Shown here one piece after another: positions 1 to 7,253 of a stretch of 32,388 nucleotides of DNA (positions are counted from its first letter, which is position 1; every line of letters starts with the position of its first letter). Position numbers and translations under genes: made by a program. The notes beneath the pieces were generated by a model. That model saw only the letters and a list, made by a program, of their open reading frames with translations. It did no database searches and was not told the origin of the DNA. Where the stretch lies: positions 1 through 32,388 of the forward strand of contig JAXDBV010000151.1 of the NCBI GenBank assembly GCA_034678415.1, read 5' to 3'. The DNA is from JAXDBV01 sp034678415. Lineage in GTDB: Bacteria; Bacteroidota; Bacteroidia; Bacteroidales; VadinHA17.

Positions 1-36
1 TCTATCCCCTTCTTTCAGGTAATCAGGAATGATCAT
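1..36 (-). CDS. Probable LD-carboxypeptidase (S66 family), N-terminal fragment
   Basis: Only the first 12 codons are inside the window. Read on the minus strand from the ATG at 36 they give MIIPDYLKEGDR. A short start of the form M-x-x-P-x-Y/F-L-K-x-G-D is typical of Bacteroidetes LD-carboxypeptidases (murein tetrapeptide carboxypeptidases, peptidase family S66), which trim peptidoglycan peptides during recycling. The gene would be divergent from the glycosyltransferase at 242. The call rests on a very short stretch: the motif is seen, the family is recalled and the function is inferred. The catalytic Ser-Glu-His residues lie outside the window. Confidence 0.4.
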   Translation of the reverse strand, partial: MIIPDYLKEGDR

Positions 37-68
37 AACCGGAGCTTTTCAAAATCAGGCAATACCAG

Positions 69-76
69 TATATTTG
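69..76 (+). promoter_or_regulatory. Bacteroidetes-type -7 box (TATATTTG) upstream of the GT2 gene
   Basis: TATATTTG matches the Bacteroidetes sigma-factor -7 consensus TAnnTTTG exactly. No clear -33 TTTG is present at the usual 19-21 bases upstream. The box sits in a block of about 22 bases that recurs almost unchanged (19 of 22 by eye) in front of metG near 2359-2380, which favours a real promoter. The leader to the GT2 start would be about 160 bases, which is long, so assignment to that gene is tentative. Confidence 0.35.
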
Positions 77-241
77 TTGAACCTTAAATATACGATAAAA
101 CGGAACACCTGATTCCCTGATGAAGAATTTCAGATATAACCTGTTCATCACGGCTGGTCGGTCTGTAAAGGGCAATCGCCGGCCCGGCCAGCGGGCAGGG
201 ATAGTTCTTTCCGTCCTCCACACATCAAATCCTGTGTCCCA

Positions 242-958
242 ATGATCCGGTTGTTATCCATCATCATTCCCGTCTTCAATGAAGAAGGGACCATTGTCAC
301 ACTCCTCGACAGAATTTTCGGTGCCATTCTGACCGGCGGCATCGGGAAAGAGATCATTATCGTGAATGACGGTTCCACCGACCGTACCGCAGAGCAGGTG
401 AGGGAGTATATAGCCAGACATCCTGATCGGATGATACATTATTGTGAACATGAGACAAACCAGGGGAAGGGAGCGGCCATCCATACAGGAATCAGGATGG
501 CCGGAGGCGATAGCATTATCATCCAGGATGCCGATCTTGAATATGACCCCGGTGATTACGATCAACTGCTGAAACCGGTCATCAACGGATTTGCAGATGT
601 GGTCTATGGCTCACGGTTTGTCGGCGATAAACCCCACCGCATACTGTTCTTCTGGCACTCCGTTGGTAACCGCTGGCTTACCTTCCTGTCAAACCTGTTC
701 ACCAACCTCAACCTTACCGACATGGAATGCGGCTATAAGCTCTTCCGTACTGAAATCCTGCGGAAAATAGATCTCAGGGAACGACGGTTCGGCTTTGAAC
801 CGGAGGTGACGGCTAAAATGGCCAGGATACCGGGGATCAGGATTTATGAGGTGGGTATATCTTACCATGGCAGAACCTACAGGGAGGGTAAAAAGATCAC
901 ATGGATAGACGGGATACGGGCTGTATATTTAATCTTACGTTATGGAATCTTCAGGTAA
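242..958 (+). CDS. Family 2 glycosyltransferase, dolichyl-phosphate mannose synthase-like
   Basis: A 238-residue cytoplasmic GT-A fold enzyme that should transfer a sugar from a nucleotide donor to a polyprenyl-phosphate or similar lipid carrier. Visible features are the N-terminal strand IIPVFNEE (residues 8-15), the nucleotide-binding VNDGSTDRT (41-49), NQGKG (73-77) and the metal-binding DAD motif (96-98) within QDADLEYDP. This pattern is typical of the DPM1-like subgroup. There is no convincing C-terminal membrane anchor, so it resembles the soluble single-domain type. The next gene, a multi-pass GT-C-like protein, starts inside its last codons (17-base overlap). This suggests a pair in which the GT2 makes a lipid-linked sugar and the GT-C protein uses it across the membrane. 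The acceptor and sugar are unknown. Confidence 0.85.
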   Translation: MIRLLSIIIPVFNEEGTIVTLLDRIFGAILTGGIGKEIIIVNDGSTDRTAEQVREYIARHPDRMIHYCEHETNQGKGAAIHTGIRMAGGDSIIIQDADLEYDPGDYDQLLKPVINGFADVVYGSRFVGDKPHRILFFWHSVGNRWLTFLSNLFTNLNLTDMECGYKLFRTEILRKIDLRERRFGFEPEVTAKMARIPGIRIYEVGISYHGRTYREGKKITWIDGIRAVYLILRYGIFR

Positions 959-2243
959 ATGGCGGAAACGGATGCCCTGGCTCCTGACAGGTATTCTCTT
1001 CTTTTCCGTAAATTTTCTTCTCTCGCATACATACTACAAAAATTACCAGCGCAGTTACGAAATGGTGCTGACCAGCGATGCGTTGGGTTACTACCAGTAT
1101 CTGCCCGCCTGGTTCCTCGGGATGGATATCCGCCAGTTACCCTATGCCCGGCCTGCCGGCAACGGAAACATGCTGAACCAATATACCTGCGGACTGGCCA
1201 TCCTCCAGGCACCATTCTTTTTTCTTGGTCACCTGGTTAGCAAAGTGATGCAACAGCCAACCACAGGCTACACCCCGGTATACGGATTCCTGATCCTGAC
1301 CGGTACCATGGTATATGTTTTCGCCGGTCTGATCCTCCTTTTCCGGGTGTTGCGCCGTCACTTCAACGTTTTCATATCCCTCCTGTCCGTATTGATGGTC
1401 TATTTCGCCACAAACCTCACTTATTACACCATCGCTCAGGCAGGATATACACATGCCTGTTCCTTCTTCCTCTTCTCAGCTTACCTTTATATTCTCCCTT
1501 CATTCCTTGAAAAACCGGGATGGACGAACAGTCTTCTGACCGGAGGAGTCCTCGCCCTTGCCGTTCTTATGCGTCCTGCCGCCATTGTCATCACCGTTCT
1601 CATCTTGCTCTACGATGTATATTCATGGCATCAGCTGCGGAACAGGATCCTGTTCCTGCTGAAAAACTATCGCTGGCTGCTGTTCATGGCAGGTATCGCA
1701 TTCATTGTTTTCATACCGCAGTTCCTATACTGGCACGCCGTTACCGGTAAATACCTTGTCTATTCATATACACAGGAGAGGTTTATCTACTGGAACCGCC
1801 CGCAACTCGTCACCGTTCTGTTCGGCAATAAAGGCGGCTGGCTGGTGTATACCCCCCTGATGATCATAGCCTGGACAGGGCTGTTCATTACCCTGGGCAG
1901 GAAGATCCTGCATGCCCCGGCTATCCTGCTGATGCTCACCCTCGTTCTTTATATCAACGCAAGCTGGTGGGCCTATACCTTTGCGGCATCGTTCGGCCAC
2001 CGCGGATTCGTCGAGTACTATGCCTTCCTTGCCCTGCCGCTGGCATGGGTGTTCGGGTCCGTGTATGGGAGAAAAACACCTATTACGGCCATAGGATTAT
2101 CCATTGTACTTATTATCCTGGTAAAACTGAATCTTGAGATGACCTTCCTTTACCATACGTGGATGTGGGATGACCCCGACTGGGCCTGGTCGGATTTCCT
2201 GCACAAATACCTTCTGAAAGGGCTGGGATCCAGTCACTGGTAA
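942..2243 (+). CDS. Polytopic membrane protein, GT-C glycosyltransferase-like
   Basis: A 433-residue protein with roughly ten hydrophobic segments, the first at about residues 12-29. The first extracytoplasmic loop carries SDALGYYQYLPAWF with Asp46. An acidic residue in this loop is the catalytic hallmark of GT-C enzymes of the PMT/ArnT type, which take a sugar from a polyprenyl-phosphate donor on the outer face of the inner membrane. Aromatic-rich loops and a short C-terminal tail fit this class. The start overlaps the preceding GT2 gene by 17 bases, so the two are probably translationally coupled. I do not recognise a specific named family; the glycosyltransferase assignment is inferred from topology, the loop Asp and the neighbour. 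Confidence 0.6.
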   Translation: MESSGKWRKRMPWLLTGILFFSVNFLLSHTYYKNYQRSYEMVLTSDALGYYQYLPAWFLGMDIRQLPYARPAGNGNMLNQYTCGLAILQAPFFFLGHLVSKVMQQPTTGYTPVYGFLILTGTMVYVFAGLILLFRVLRRHFNVFISLLSVLMVYFATNLTYYTIAQAGYTHACSFFLFSAYLYILPSFLEKPGWTNSLLTGGVLALAVLMRPAAIVITVLILLYDVYSWHQLRNRILFLLKNYRWLLFMAGIAFIVFIPQFLYWHAVTGKYLVYSYTQERFIYWNRPQLVTVLFGNKGGWLVYTPLMIIAWTGLFITLGRKILHAPAILLMLTLVLYINASWWAYTFAASFGHRGFVEYYAFLALPLAWVFGSVYGRKTPITAIGLSIVLIILVKLNLEMTFLYHTWMWDDPDWAWSDFLHKYLLKGLGSSHW

Positions 2244-2366
2244 TACCCCTTTCTCATTATCTCTTCACCCGGGCTGTTTGTAACCCTCCTCTACAGAGTG
2301 GGGATACACCCCGCCGGCTCCGGTCATAAATCATCATTTCCTTTTTTCAGAGTTACGTAATACTTG

Positions 2367-2374
2367 TATATTTG
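2367..2374 (+). promoter_or_regulatory. Probable metG promoter, -7 box TATATTTG
   Basis: Exact match to TAnnTTTG, 43 bases before the metG start codon, in an otherwise empty gap of 174 bases (2244-2417). A T-rich run at 2341-2347 lies at about the right distance for the -33 region but is not a clean TTTG. The surrounding bases closely resemble those around the box at 69-76. Confidence 0.45.
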
Positions 2375-2417
2375 CTGAACTTTTTTCAGGCTATTCAACA
2401 GAACAACTCCGATACCG

Positions 2418-4451
2418 ATGAAAAAATATAAACGTACCCTGGTAACCTCAGCCCTTCCCTATGCCAACGGGCCCCTCCATATTGGTCACCTGGCAGGTGT
2501 TTACGTTCCTTCCGATATCTACACGCGTTACCTGAGGCTGCAAGGGGCGGATGTGATTTCCATCTGCGGAAGCGACGAGCACGGAGTGCCTATTACTCTT
2601 AAAGCCCGCCAGGAAGGGATTTCCCCCCAGGCCATTGTTGACAGGTATCACACGCTCAATAAAACGGCGTTCGAGCAGTTTGGCATCACTTTCGATATTT
2701 ATGCCCGCACCTCTTCACCCGTCCATTATGAAACCGCCTCGGCATTTTTTCTCAACCTGTATAATAAAAACAAGTTTATCGAAAAAACCACGGAGCAGTA
2801 TTATGATGAGGAGGCCGGACAGTTCCTGGCCGACCGTTACATCATGGGCACCTGTCCCAGCTGTGGTTATGAGAGCGCGTATGGCGACCAGTGTGAGAGA
2901 TGTGGCACATCCCTCAGCCCCACCGACCTGAAAAACCCGCGGTCGACCATCAGCGGCAGCAAACCCGTGCTGAAAAAAACCAACCACTGGTTCCTCCCTC
3001 TGGAAGAGTATGAGCCGTTCCTGAAAACATGGATCCTCGAGGAACATAAGGAATGGAAGACGAATGTGTACGGTCAGTGCAAGTCATGGCTCGACCAGGG
3101 GCTGCAGCCACGTGCCGTAAGCCGCGACCTCGAGTGGGGTGTGCCCGTCCCCGTCGAAGGTGCCAGGGGCAAGGTGCTGTACGTGTGGTTCGACGCTCCT
3201 ATCGGTTATATCTCAGCCACCCGCGAACTCACACCCGATTGGGAAAAATACTGGAAAGATCCTGAAACACGCCTGATACATTTCATCGGTAAAGACAATA
3301 TCGTTTTTCATTGCATCATCTTTCCCGCGATGCTCCGTGCAGAGGGTAGCTATATCCTTCCCGACAATGTGCCGGCCAATGAGTTCCTGAACCTCGAAGG
3401 GAATAAAATATCCACCTCGCGTAACTGGGCCGTCTGGCTTCATGAATACCTCAGGGAGTTCCCAGGGAAGGAAGATGTGTTGCGGTACGTGCTCTGCGCC
3501 AATGCTCCCGAAGCAAAGGACAACGATTTTACCTGGAAAGATTTTCAGTCAAGAAACAACAACGAGCTGGTGGCCGTGCTCGGCAATTTTGTTCACCGCG
3601 CATTGGTGCTCACACAAAAATATTTCGACGGCAGGGTTCCTGTGGCAACCAACATGACCACGAACGATAAACACACCCTGGAAGAAATCCCCTCTATACG
3701 CGGAAGGGTTGAAAATAGTCTCGACCTGTTCCGTTTCAGGGAGGCCCTCAACGAGGCAATGGGACTGGCACGGCTCGGGAACAAGTACCTCGCGGAGCAG
3801 GAACCGTGGATCGTGATCAAGACCGACCCGGAACGGGTGAAGACCATCCTCAATGTGGCACTGCAGATCGCGGTCAACCTGTCGGTCCTTATGGAACCCT
3901 TCCTCCCCTTCAGCATGAAAAAGCTCCGGGGGTTCCTGAATGTTGACAATATGGTATGGGACCGTATCGGCGAAAAAGACCTCCTGGCTGCCGGCCACCA
4001 ACTCAACAAACCTGAACTGCTGTTCGAGAAAATCGATGACGAGGTGATTGAAAAACAAGTGGCGAAACTTCATTCGAACAGGCTGAACAACAACCGACCC
4101 GGTAAGGCCGTTGCACCAGCCAAACCACCGGTGAACTACGATGACTTTTTGAAAATGGACATACGAACGGCTACCATACTCAAGGCGGAAAGAATACCAA
4201 AAACCGACAAACTTCTGAAACTGAAGCTCGACACCGGCTTTGACCAGCGGGTAGTGGTCTCAGGTATCGCCGGCTTCTTTAGCGCGGAATCCATCGTAGG
4301 GAAGAAAGTGCTGATCCTGGCCAACCTCGAGCCAAGAACCATCAGGGGTATTGAATCGAAAGGAATGATTTTGACAGCCGAGGATACCGACGGAAAACTG
4401 CTGTGGATCGCCCCCGATGAAACCACCGGTAACGGTTCGGTGGTTAAGTGA
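2418..4451 (+). CDS. metG: Methionyl-tRNA synthetase
   Basis: A 677-residue class I aminoacyl-tRNA synthetase that charges tRNA-Met in the cytoplasm. The HIGH motif is intact (HIGH, residues 21-24 within GPLHIGHLAG). The zinc knuckle has four cysteines (C146, C149, C159, C162), as in the long, one-knuckle form. The signature loop is KISTS (330-334, NKISTSRN), a common MetG variant of KMSKS. The C-terminal part from about residue 573 is a Trbp111-like OB-fold tRNA-binding domain (starts YDDFLKMDIRTATI) that serves as a dimerisation and tRNA-binding module. A Lys/Pro/Asn-rich linker precedes it. It is complete and of normal length for Bacteroidetes, and appears to be transcribed alone from a promoter near 2367. 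Confidence 0.98.
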   Translation: MKKYKRTLVTSALPYANGPLHIGHLAGVYVPSDIYTRYLRLQGADVISICGSDEHGVPITLKARQEGISPQAIVDRYHTLNKTAFEQFGITFDIYARTSSPVHYETASAFFLNLYNKNKFIEKTTEQYYDEEAGQFLADRYIMGTCPSCGYESAYGDQCERCGTSLSPTDLKNPRSTISGSKPVLKKTNHWFLPLEEYEPFLKTWILEEHKEWKTNVYGQCKSWLDQGLQPRAVSRDLEWGVPVPVEGARGKVLYVWFDAPIGYISATRELTPDWEKYWKDPETRLIHFIGKDNIVFHCIIFPAMLRAEGSYILPDNVPANEFLNLEGNKISTSRNWAVWLHEYLREFPGKEDVLRYVLCANAPEAKDNDFTWKDFQSRNNNELVAVLGNFVHRALVLTQKYFDGRVPVATNMTTNDKHTLEEIPSIRGRVENSLDLFRFREALNEAMGLARLGNKYLAEQEPWIVIKTDPERVKTILNVALQIAVNLSVLMEPFLPFSMKKLRGFLNVDNMVWDRIGEKDLLAAGHQLNKPELLFEKIDDEVIEKQVAKLHSNRLNNNRPGKAVAPAKPPVNYDDFLKMDIRTATILKAERIPKTDKLLKLKLDTGFDQRVVVSGIAGFFSAESIVGKKVLILANLEPRTIRGIESKGMILTAEDTDGKLLWIAPDETTGNGSVVK

Positions 4452-4754
4452 CCGGTAGCCCCGCCATACCTGTATGTTATTATTACACCGTCCTCTTTCC
4501 TCGTTGAAGGAACCGGAATACTGGAGCAACCCCGGACAGTCAGGCCGCTATGCCTGCCTTCGACAGGCATCCGTATGTTCAGTGGACTGATATACAGGAG
4601 GCGGGAATGATCCCTTTGTCACCATTATGAAGAAATGACCTGTGAAAAGGGTTTGGGGTCAGCGTTAAGAAGTGGGTGTAATAGCAGGAACGAGGTGAAA
4701 ATCTGAGGAATGTGATATTTGTCCAGAACAAAGAGGAGGGAGGATCATTTGGAT
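4452..4754. other. Gene-free stretch between metG and the SPOR protein gene
   Basis: About 300 bases between two genes whose 3' ends face each other. I see no convincing coding sequence on either strand and no tRNA-like cloverleaf. The only clear structure is a short perfect inverted repeat at 4550-4570. No standard stem plus T-run terminator is evident for either gene. Confidence 0.6.
4550..4570. repeat. Short palindrome, 7-bp stem with 7-base loop
   Basis: ATGCCTG (4550-4556) and CAGGCAT (4564-4570) are perfect reverse complements around the loop CCTTCGA. It lies in the gap between two convergent genes. It could be a bidirectional transcript-end hairpin or a REP-like dispersed palindrome; no T-run follows on either side. 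Confidence 0.45.
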
Positions 4755-5768
4755 TCAATTACCCAGCAGCCATACCTCTTCCCTTCCGGGTATTTTCCTG
4801 ATGCGGTTCAGGGCCAGAACGGCCGATTGCCTGTCCGTATATTCTCCCAGCGTAACCCGGTACATGCCCTGTCGGTTGCTGAGGATCCTGGAGACAAAAC
4901 CATCGGAAAGGATGTCATTCTGCAGTTTTTCTGCGTTCTGCATCGACCGGAAACTGCCGGCAATAATGAAAAACTGCATTTGCTCCCCGGGATCGGATAC
5001 CTGTTCCTCTGCCACAGCCGGTGATGCAGGTTTGGCTTCATCCTCCTGTATCCTTGTGTTTTGGGACTCTGCCGTCACGGCACTCCCTCTGCCCAAAGCT
5101 TCGCTGTAATCAATGGCTTTCTCATCCACGGATTGCTGCTGTACCGGCATGGTTGATGTTTTCACTATATTGAAGGAAGAATAATTCCTTTGTGTGGTAT
5201 CGCGGAATCCCGTCCGGAGAGGTATCAATGCCAGGGCCACCAGGAAAGGAACGCCAATAAGTATTCTACGGACGGTCCGGTTAAGGCTCATTCTCTCAGC
5301 CGGTTCATGATCCCTGGTCTTCCTTTCAATTCTTTTCTGTACATCGTACTTCTGCAAGGGTGCGAACTGGTACCACGAAAGGCCGTACGAATCGATAAGG
5401 AAATTAATGGAGTGGTCGGGTTCAAACTGCAGGTTTTTCTGTGTATCATAATAGAACACGCCGATATCCTCCATGGCGATCTTCTTTCCTCCTTCAAGCC
5501 TGCGGAGGGCTGAAGCAACGAACTCATCCACCATACGTTTCACATCCACATATCCCAGGTGGGTCTGCTCACTCATATAGCTGATCAGCAGACCGTCATT
5601 ATGGGTAAGAACGCTGTTAAACCCGATGGTTTTTGAAGGGGGAGCAAAAGTGTTCTGCGAAAAATTGATCTCGGCGGGCTTGTAATTGGCCACGAAGCCT
5701 CCAAAATCCGGAACGATCACACAATCATGCAGATACAACAGTTCTTTTATGTAAATCGTTATGTCCAT
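4755..5768 (-). CDS. HU-CCDC81-like / SPOR domain membrane protein
   Basis: A 337-residue protein from the ATG at 5768. The N-terminal 130 residues resemble the bacterial HU-CCDC81 domains, with the typical start IYIKELLYLHDCVIVPDFGGFV. One hydrophobic segment follows (about 168-184, ILIGVPFLVALALIPL), then a Ser/Gln/Glu-rich linker. A C-terminal SPOR domain (about 265-337, starting FFIIAGSFRS) is of the kind that binds denuded glycan strands at the division septum. The layout predicts a cytoplasmic HU-like part and a periplasmic SPOR part. A GTG 18 bases upstream extends the frame, but the TAnnTTTG box at 5786-5793 overlaps it, so 5768 is chosen. Cell-division or nucleoid-envelope roles are inferred from the domains. 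Confidence 0.85.
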   Translation of the reverse strand: MDITIYIKELLYLHDCVIVPDFGGFVANYKPAEINFSQNTFAPPSKTIGFNSVLTHNDGLLISYMSEQTHLGYVDVKRMVDEFVASALRRLEGGKKIAMEDIGVFYYDTQKNLQFEPDHSINFLIDSYGLSWYQFAPLQKYDVQKRIERKTRDHEPAERMSLNRTVRRILIGVPFLVALALIPLRTGFRDTTQRNYSSFNIVKTSTMPVQQQSVDEKAIDYSEALGRGSAVTAESQNTRIQEDEAKPASPAVAEEQVSDPGEQMQFFIIAGSFRSMQNAEKLQNDILSDGFVSRILSNRQGMYRVTLGEYTDRQSAVLALNRIRKIPGREEVWLLGN

Positions 5769-5785
5769 TTCTTCTTCAGCGAACA

Positions 5786-5793
5786 CAAAGGTA
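5786..5793 (-). promoter_or_regulatory. Promoter -7 box TACCTTTG for the SPOR protein gene
   Basis: On the minus strand TACCTTTG is an exact TAnnTTTG match, 17 bases before the ATG at 5768. This implies a leader of only about 10 bases. I do not see a good -33 TTTG. Confidence 0.45.
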
Positions 5794-5855
5794 ATAAAAT
5801 ACCGTTATTTTCATATACATAGGAGATAAAAACTGCCAAAATATTCATTCAAAAC

Positions 5856-5904
5856 AAATTACTGAATTAAATGAGAGGGAATTCATTAATTAATTCAGTA
5901 ATTT
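5856..5904. repeat. Inverted repeat, 15-bp perfect arms
   Basis: Left arm AAATTACTGAATTAA (5856-5870) and right arm TTAATTCAGTAATTT (5890-5904) are perfect reverse complements. The 19-base spacer contains a further ATGA/TCAT pair (5871-5874 with 5883-5886), leaving an 8-base loop and a 3-base bulge. It lies in a divergent promoter region rather than at gene ends, which suits an operator or cruciform more than a terminator. The first 13 bases of the left arm also occur at 25067-25079, just upstream of the PBP gene. Confidence 0.6.
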
Positions 5905-5941
5905 ATATCCTGTCATCCAGGATTGTTAAACGGTCCGGAAC

Positions 5942-5987
5942 ATGCAGGTATCGAACACCGGGTGCCCGGACTCTTTTTACCTGGCAT
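5942..5987. repeat. Nested interrupted palindrome
   Basis: ATGCAGGTA (5942-5950) pairs with TACCTGGCAT (5978-5987) apart from one extra G. The enclosed bases contain the symmetric CCGGGTGCCCGG (5958-5969) followed by a run of five T (5974-5978). As RNA from the plus strand the inner part could form a CCGG stem with a 4-base loop. Function unknown; the inner stem with T-run is weakly terminator-like, but no plus-strand gene precedes it. Confidence 0.4.
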
Positions 5988-6092
5988 ATTCGGGAGGAAA
6001 TGGGCACTGTTACGGGTAAAATAATATTCTGTTTGTCTGGCAGCCATGGATGAGGCGGGGTTTGAGGGAGTAATGAGAACCAAATAAATAGC

Positions 6093-6100
6093 TATCTTCG
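6093..6100 (+). promoter_or_regulatory. Candidate promoter of the sugar-nucleotide operon (TATCTTCG)
   Basis: Seven of eight bases match TAnnTTTG (C instead of T at the seventh). It lies 16 bases before the start codon of the aminotransferase gene, close to the 17-19 base spacing of several other boxes in the window. That spacing, more than the match itself, supports the call. Confidence 0.35.
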
Positions 6101-6116
6101 TAAAAACTTCCCGCGA

Positions 6117-7250
6117 ATGAAAGAGATCAGGATGGTTGACCTTTACGGGCAGTACCGTCATATAAGAAAGGAGATCGATGAGGCGATGCAAGGGGTGCTC
6201 GAATCCACTGCATTCATCAACGGACCGGCCATAGGGGAGTTCAGCGCTCGCCTGGAACAGTACCTGGGTGTTCGGCATGTCATCCCCTGTGCCAACGGCA
6301 CCGATGCTCTTCAGCTGGCGCTGATGGCCCTTGATCTGCAGCCGGGCGACGAGGTGATCACTCCCGATTTTACCTTTATTGCGACCGTTGAGGCGATAGC
6401 CCTTCTTGGTATGAAGCCGGTGCTGGCCGATGTCGATCCCGGCACGTTCAATATCACTCCCTCTTCCATAGAAAAACTCGTCGGCCCTAAAACCCGTGCC
6501 ATCATACCGGTACACCTTTTCGGGCAGTGCGCTGAGATGGAACCCATTCTTGACATAGCACGGGAACACCGGTTGTATGTGATTGAAGACACGGCCCAGG
6601 CCTTGGGCGCTGATTACATCGGCGGTGATGGCCGGAAAAGCAAGGCCGGAACGCTGGGTACCATCGGATGCACCTCATTCTTCCCCTCCAAAAGCCTGGG
6701 CTGTTACGGTGATGGTGGCGCGTGCTTTACCAACGATGACCGGTTGGCCGAAAAAATCCGTTCCACAGCCAACCATGGCATGGCGGAACGGTACCGCTAT
6801 GACCGTGTGGGAATCAACTCACGGCTCGACACGCTGCAGGCCGCCGTCCTGAAGGTGAAACTGAAATTCCTGGACGAATACCACCGCCGGAGACAACGGG
6901 TGGCCGAAGTATACGATCAGGCGCTGAAGCAACAGCAGAGGATCACCCTGCCGGCCCGTAGTTCATTCTCCACACATATCTTTCACCAGTATACCCTGAA
7001 GCTGCATCCCGACGACAGGGACAGGCTGAAAGAATACCTCAGGGCCAAAGGCATTCCCACCATGATATACTATCCTTCTCCCTTACATACCCAGGTGGCA
7101 TACCGGTATCTCGGCTACCAGGTGGAAGATTTCCCCGTCACCGGCAGGTTATGCCGGCAGGTTCTCTCACTGCCTGTCCATACCGAGATGGAAGAGGACC
7201 AGCAGTTGTATATTATCGAATCGATACTTGAGTTTTTTCAAAAGCACTGA
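6117..7250 (+). CDS. wbpE: DegT/DnrJ/EryC1/StrS aminotransferase, WbpE-like
   Basis: A 377-residue PLP-dependent sugar aminotransferase. The expected reaction is transamination of UDP-2-acetamido-3-keto-glucuronic acid to UDP-2-acetamido-3-amino-glucuronic acid with glutamate as donor. Visible features are the substrate and PLP-binding CANGTDALQLAL (about 58-69), VIEDTAQALGA, and the PLP lysine K192 in FFPSKSLGCYGDGG. Length is normal for the WbpE/WlbC group. It is the first gene of a six-gene operon; the acetyltransferase follows after 3 bases, and the matching dehydrogenases are encoded downstream. Sugar specificity is inferred mainly from this context, since other DegT enzymes have the same motifs. 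Confidence 0.88.
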   Translation: MKEIRMVDLYGQYRHIRKEIDEAMQGVLESTAFINGPAIGEFSARLEQYLGVRHVIPCANGTDALQLALMALDLQPGDEVITPDFTFIATVEAIALLGMKPVLADVDPGTFNITPSSIEKLVGPKTRAIIPVHLFGQCAEMEPILDIAREHRLYVIEDTAQALGADYIGGDGRKSKAGTLGTIGCTSFFPSKSLGCYGDGGACFTNDDRLAEKIRSTANHGMAERYRYDRVGINSRLDTLQAAVLKVKLKFLDEYHRRRQRVAEVYDQALKQQQRITLPARSSFSTHIFHQYTLKLHPDDRDRLKEYLRAKGIPTMIYYPSPLHTQVAYRYLGYQVEDFPVTGRLCRQVLSLPVHTEMEEDQQLYIIESILEFFQKH

Positions 7251-7253
7251 GCT

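Larger units (their letters stand above)
5794..6116. other. Divergent intergenic region with two palindromic structures
   Basis: About 320 bases between the divergent starts of the SPOR protein gene and the sugar-nucleotide operon. It is AT-rich on the left and holds a 15-bp inverted repeat (5856-5904) and a nested, interrupted palindrome (5942-5987). A frame on the minus strand runs through part of it but also through the start of the aminotransferase gene and looks non-coding. No RNA gene is recognised. Confidence 0.5.

Noticed and set aside
23..223. Minus-strand open frame of 66 codons upstream of the GT2 gene
   Set aside because: No family resemblance, and it overlaps in another frame the probable LD-carboxypeptidase start at 36.
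5958..5978. Intrinsic terminator (CCGG stem followed by a T-run)
   Set aside because: The stem is only four pairs and no plus-strand gene precedes it; kept only as a structural observation.
5945..5983. tRNA-like segment (a TCGAACACCGGG string resembling a T-arm)
   Set aside because: No acceptor stem, anticodon arm or D arm can be drawn around it on either strand; the pairing found is the nested palindrome instead.
5913..6569. Minus-strand open frame of 218 codons spanning the divergent gap and the start of wbpE
   Set aside because: Most of it is antisense to the conserved N-terminal part of the aminotransferase; the intergenic part shows no family features.
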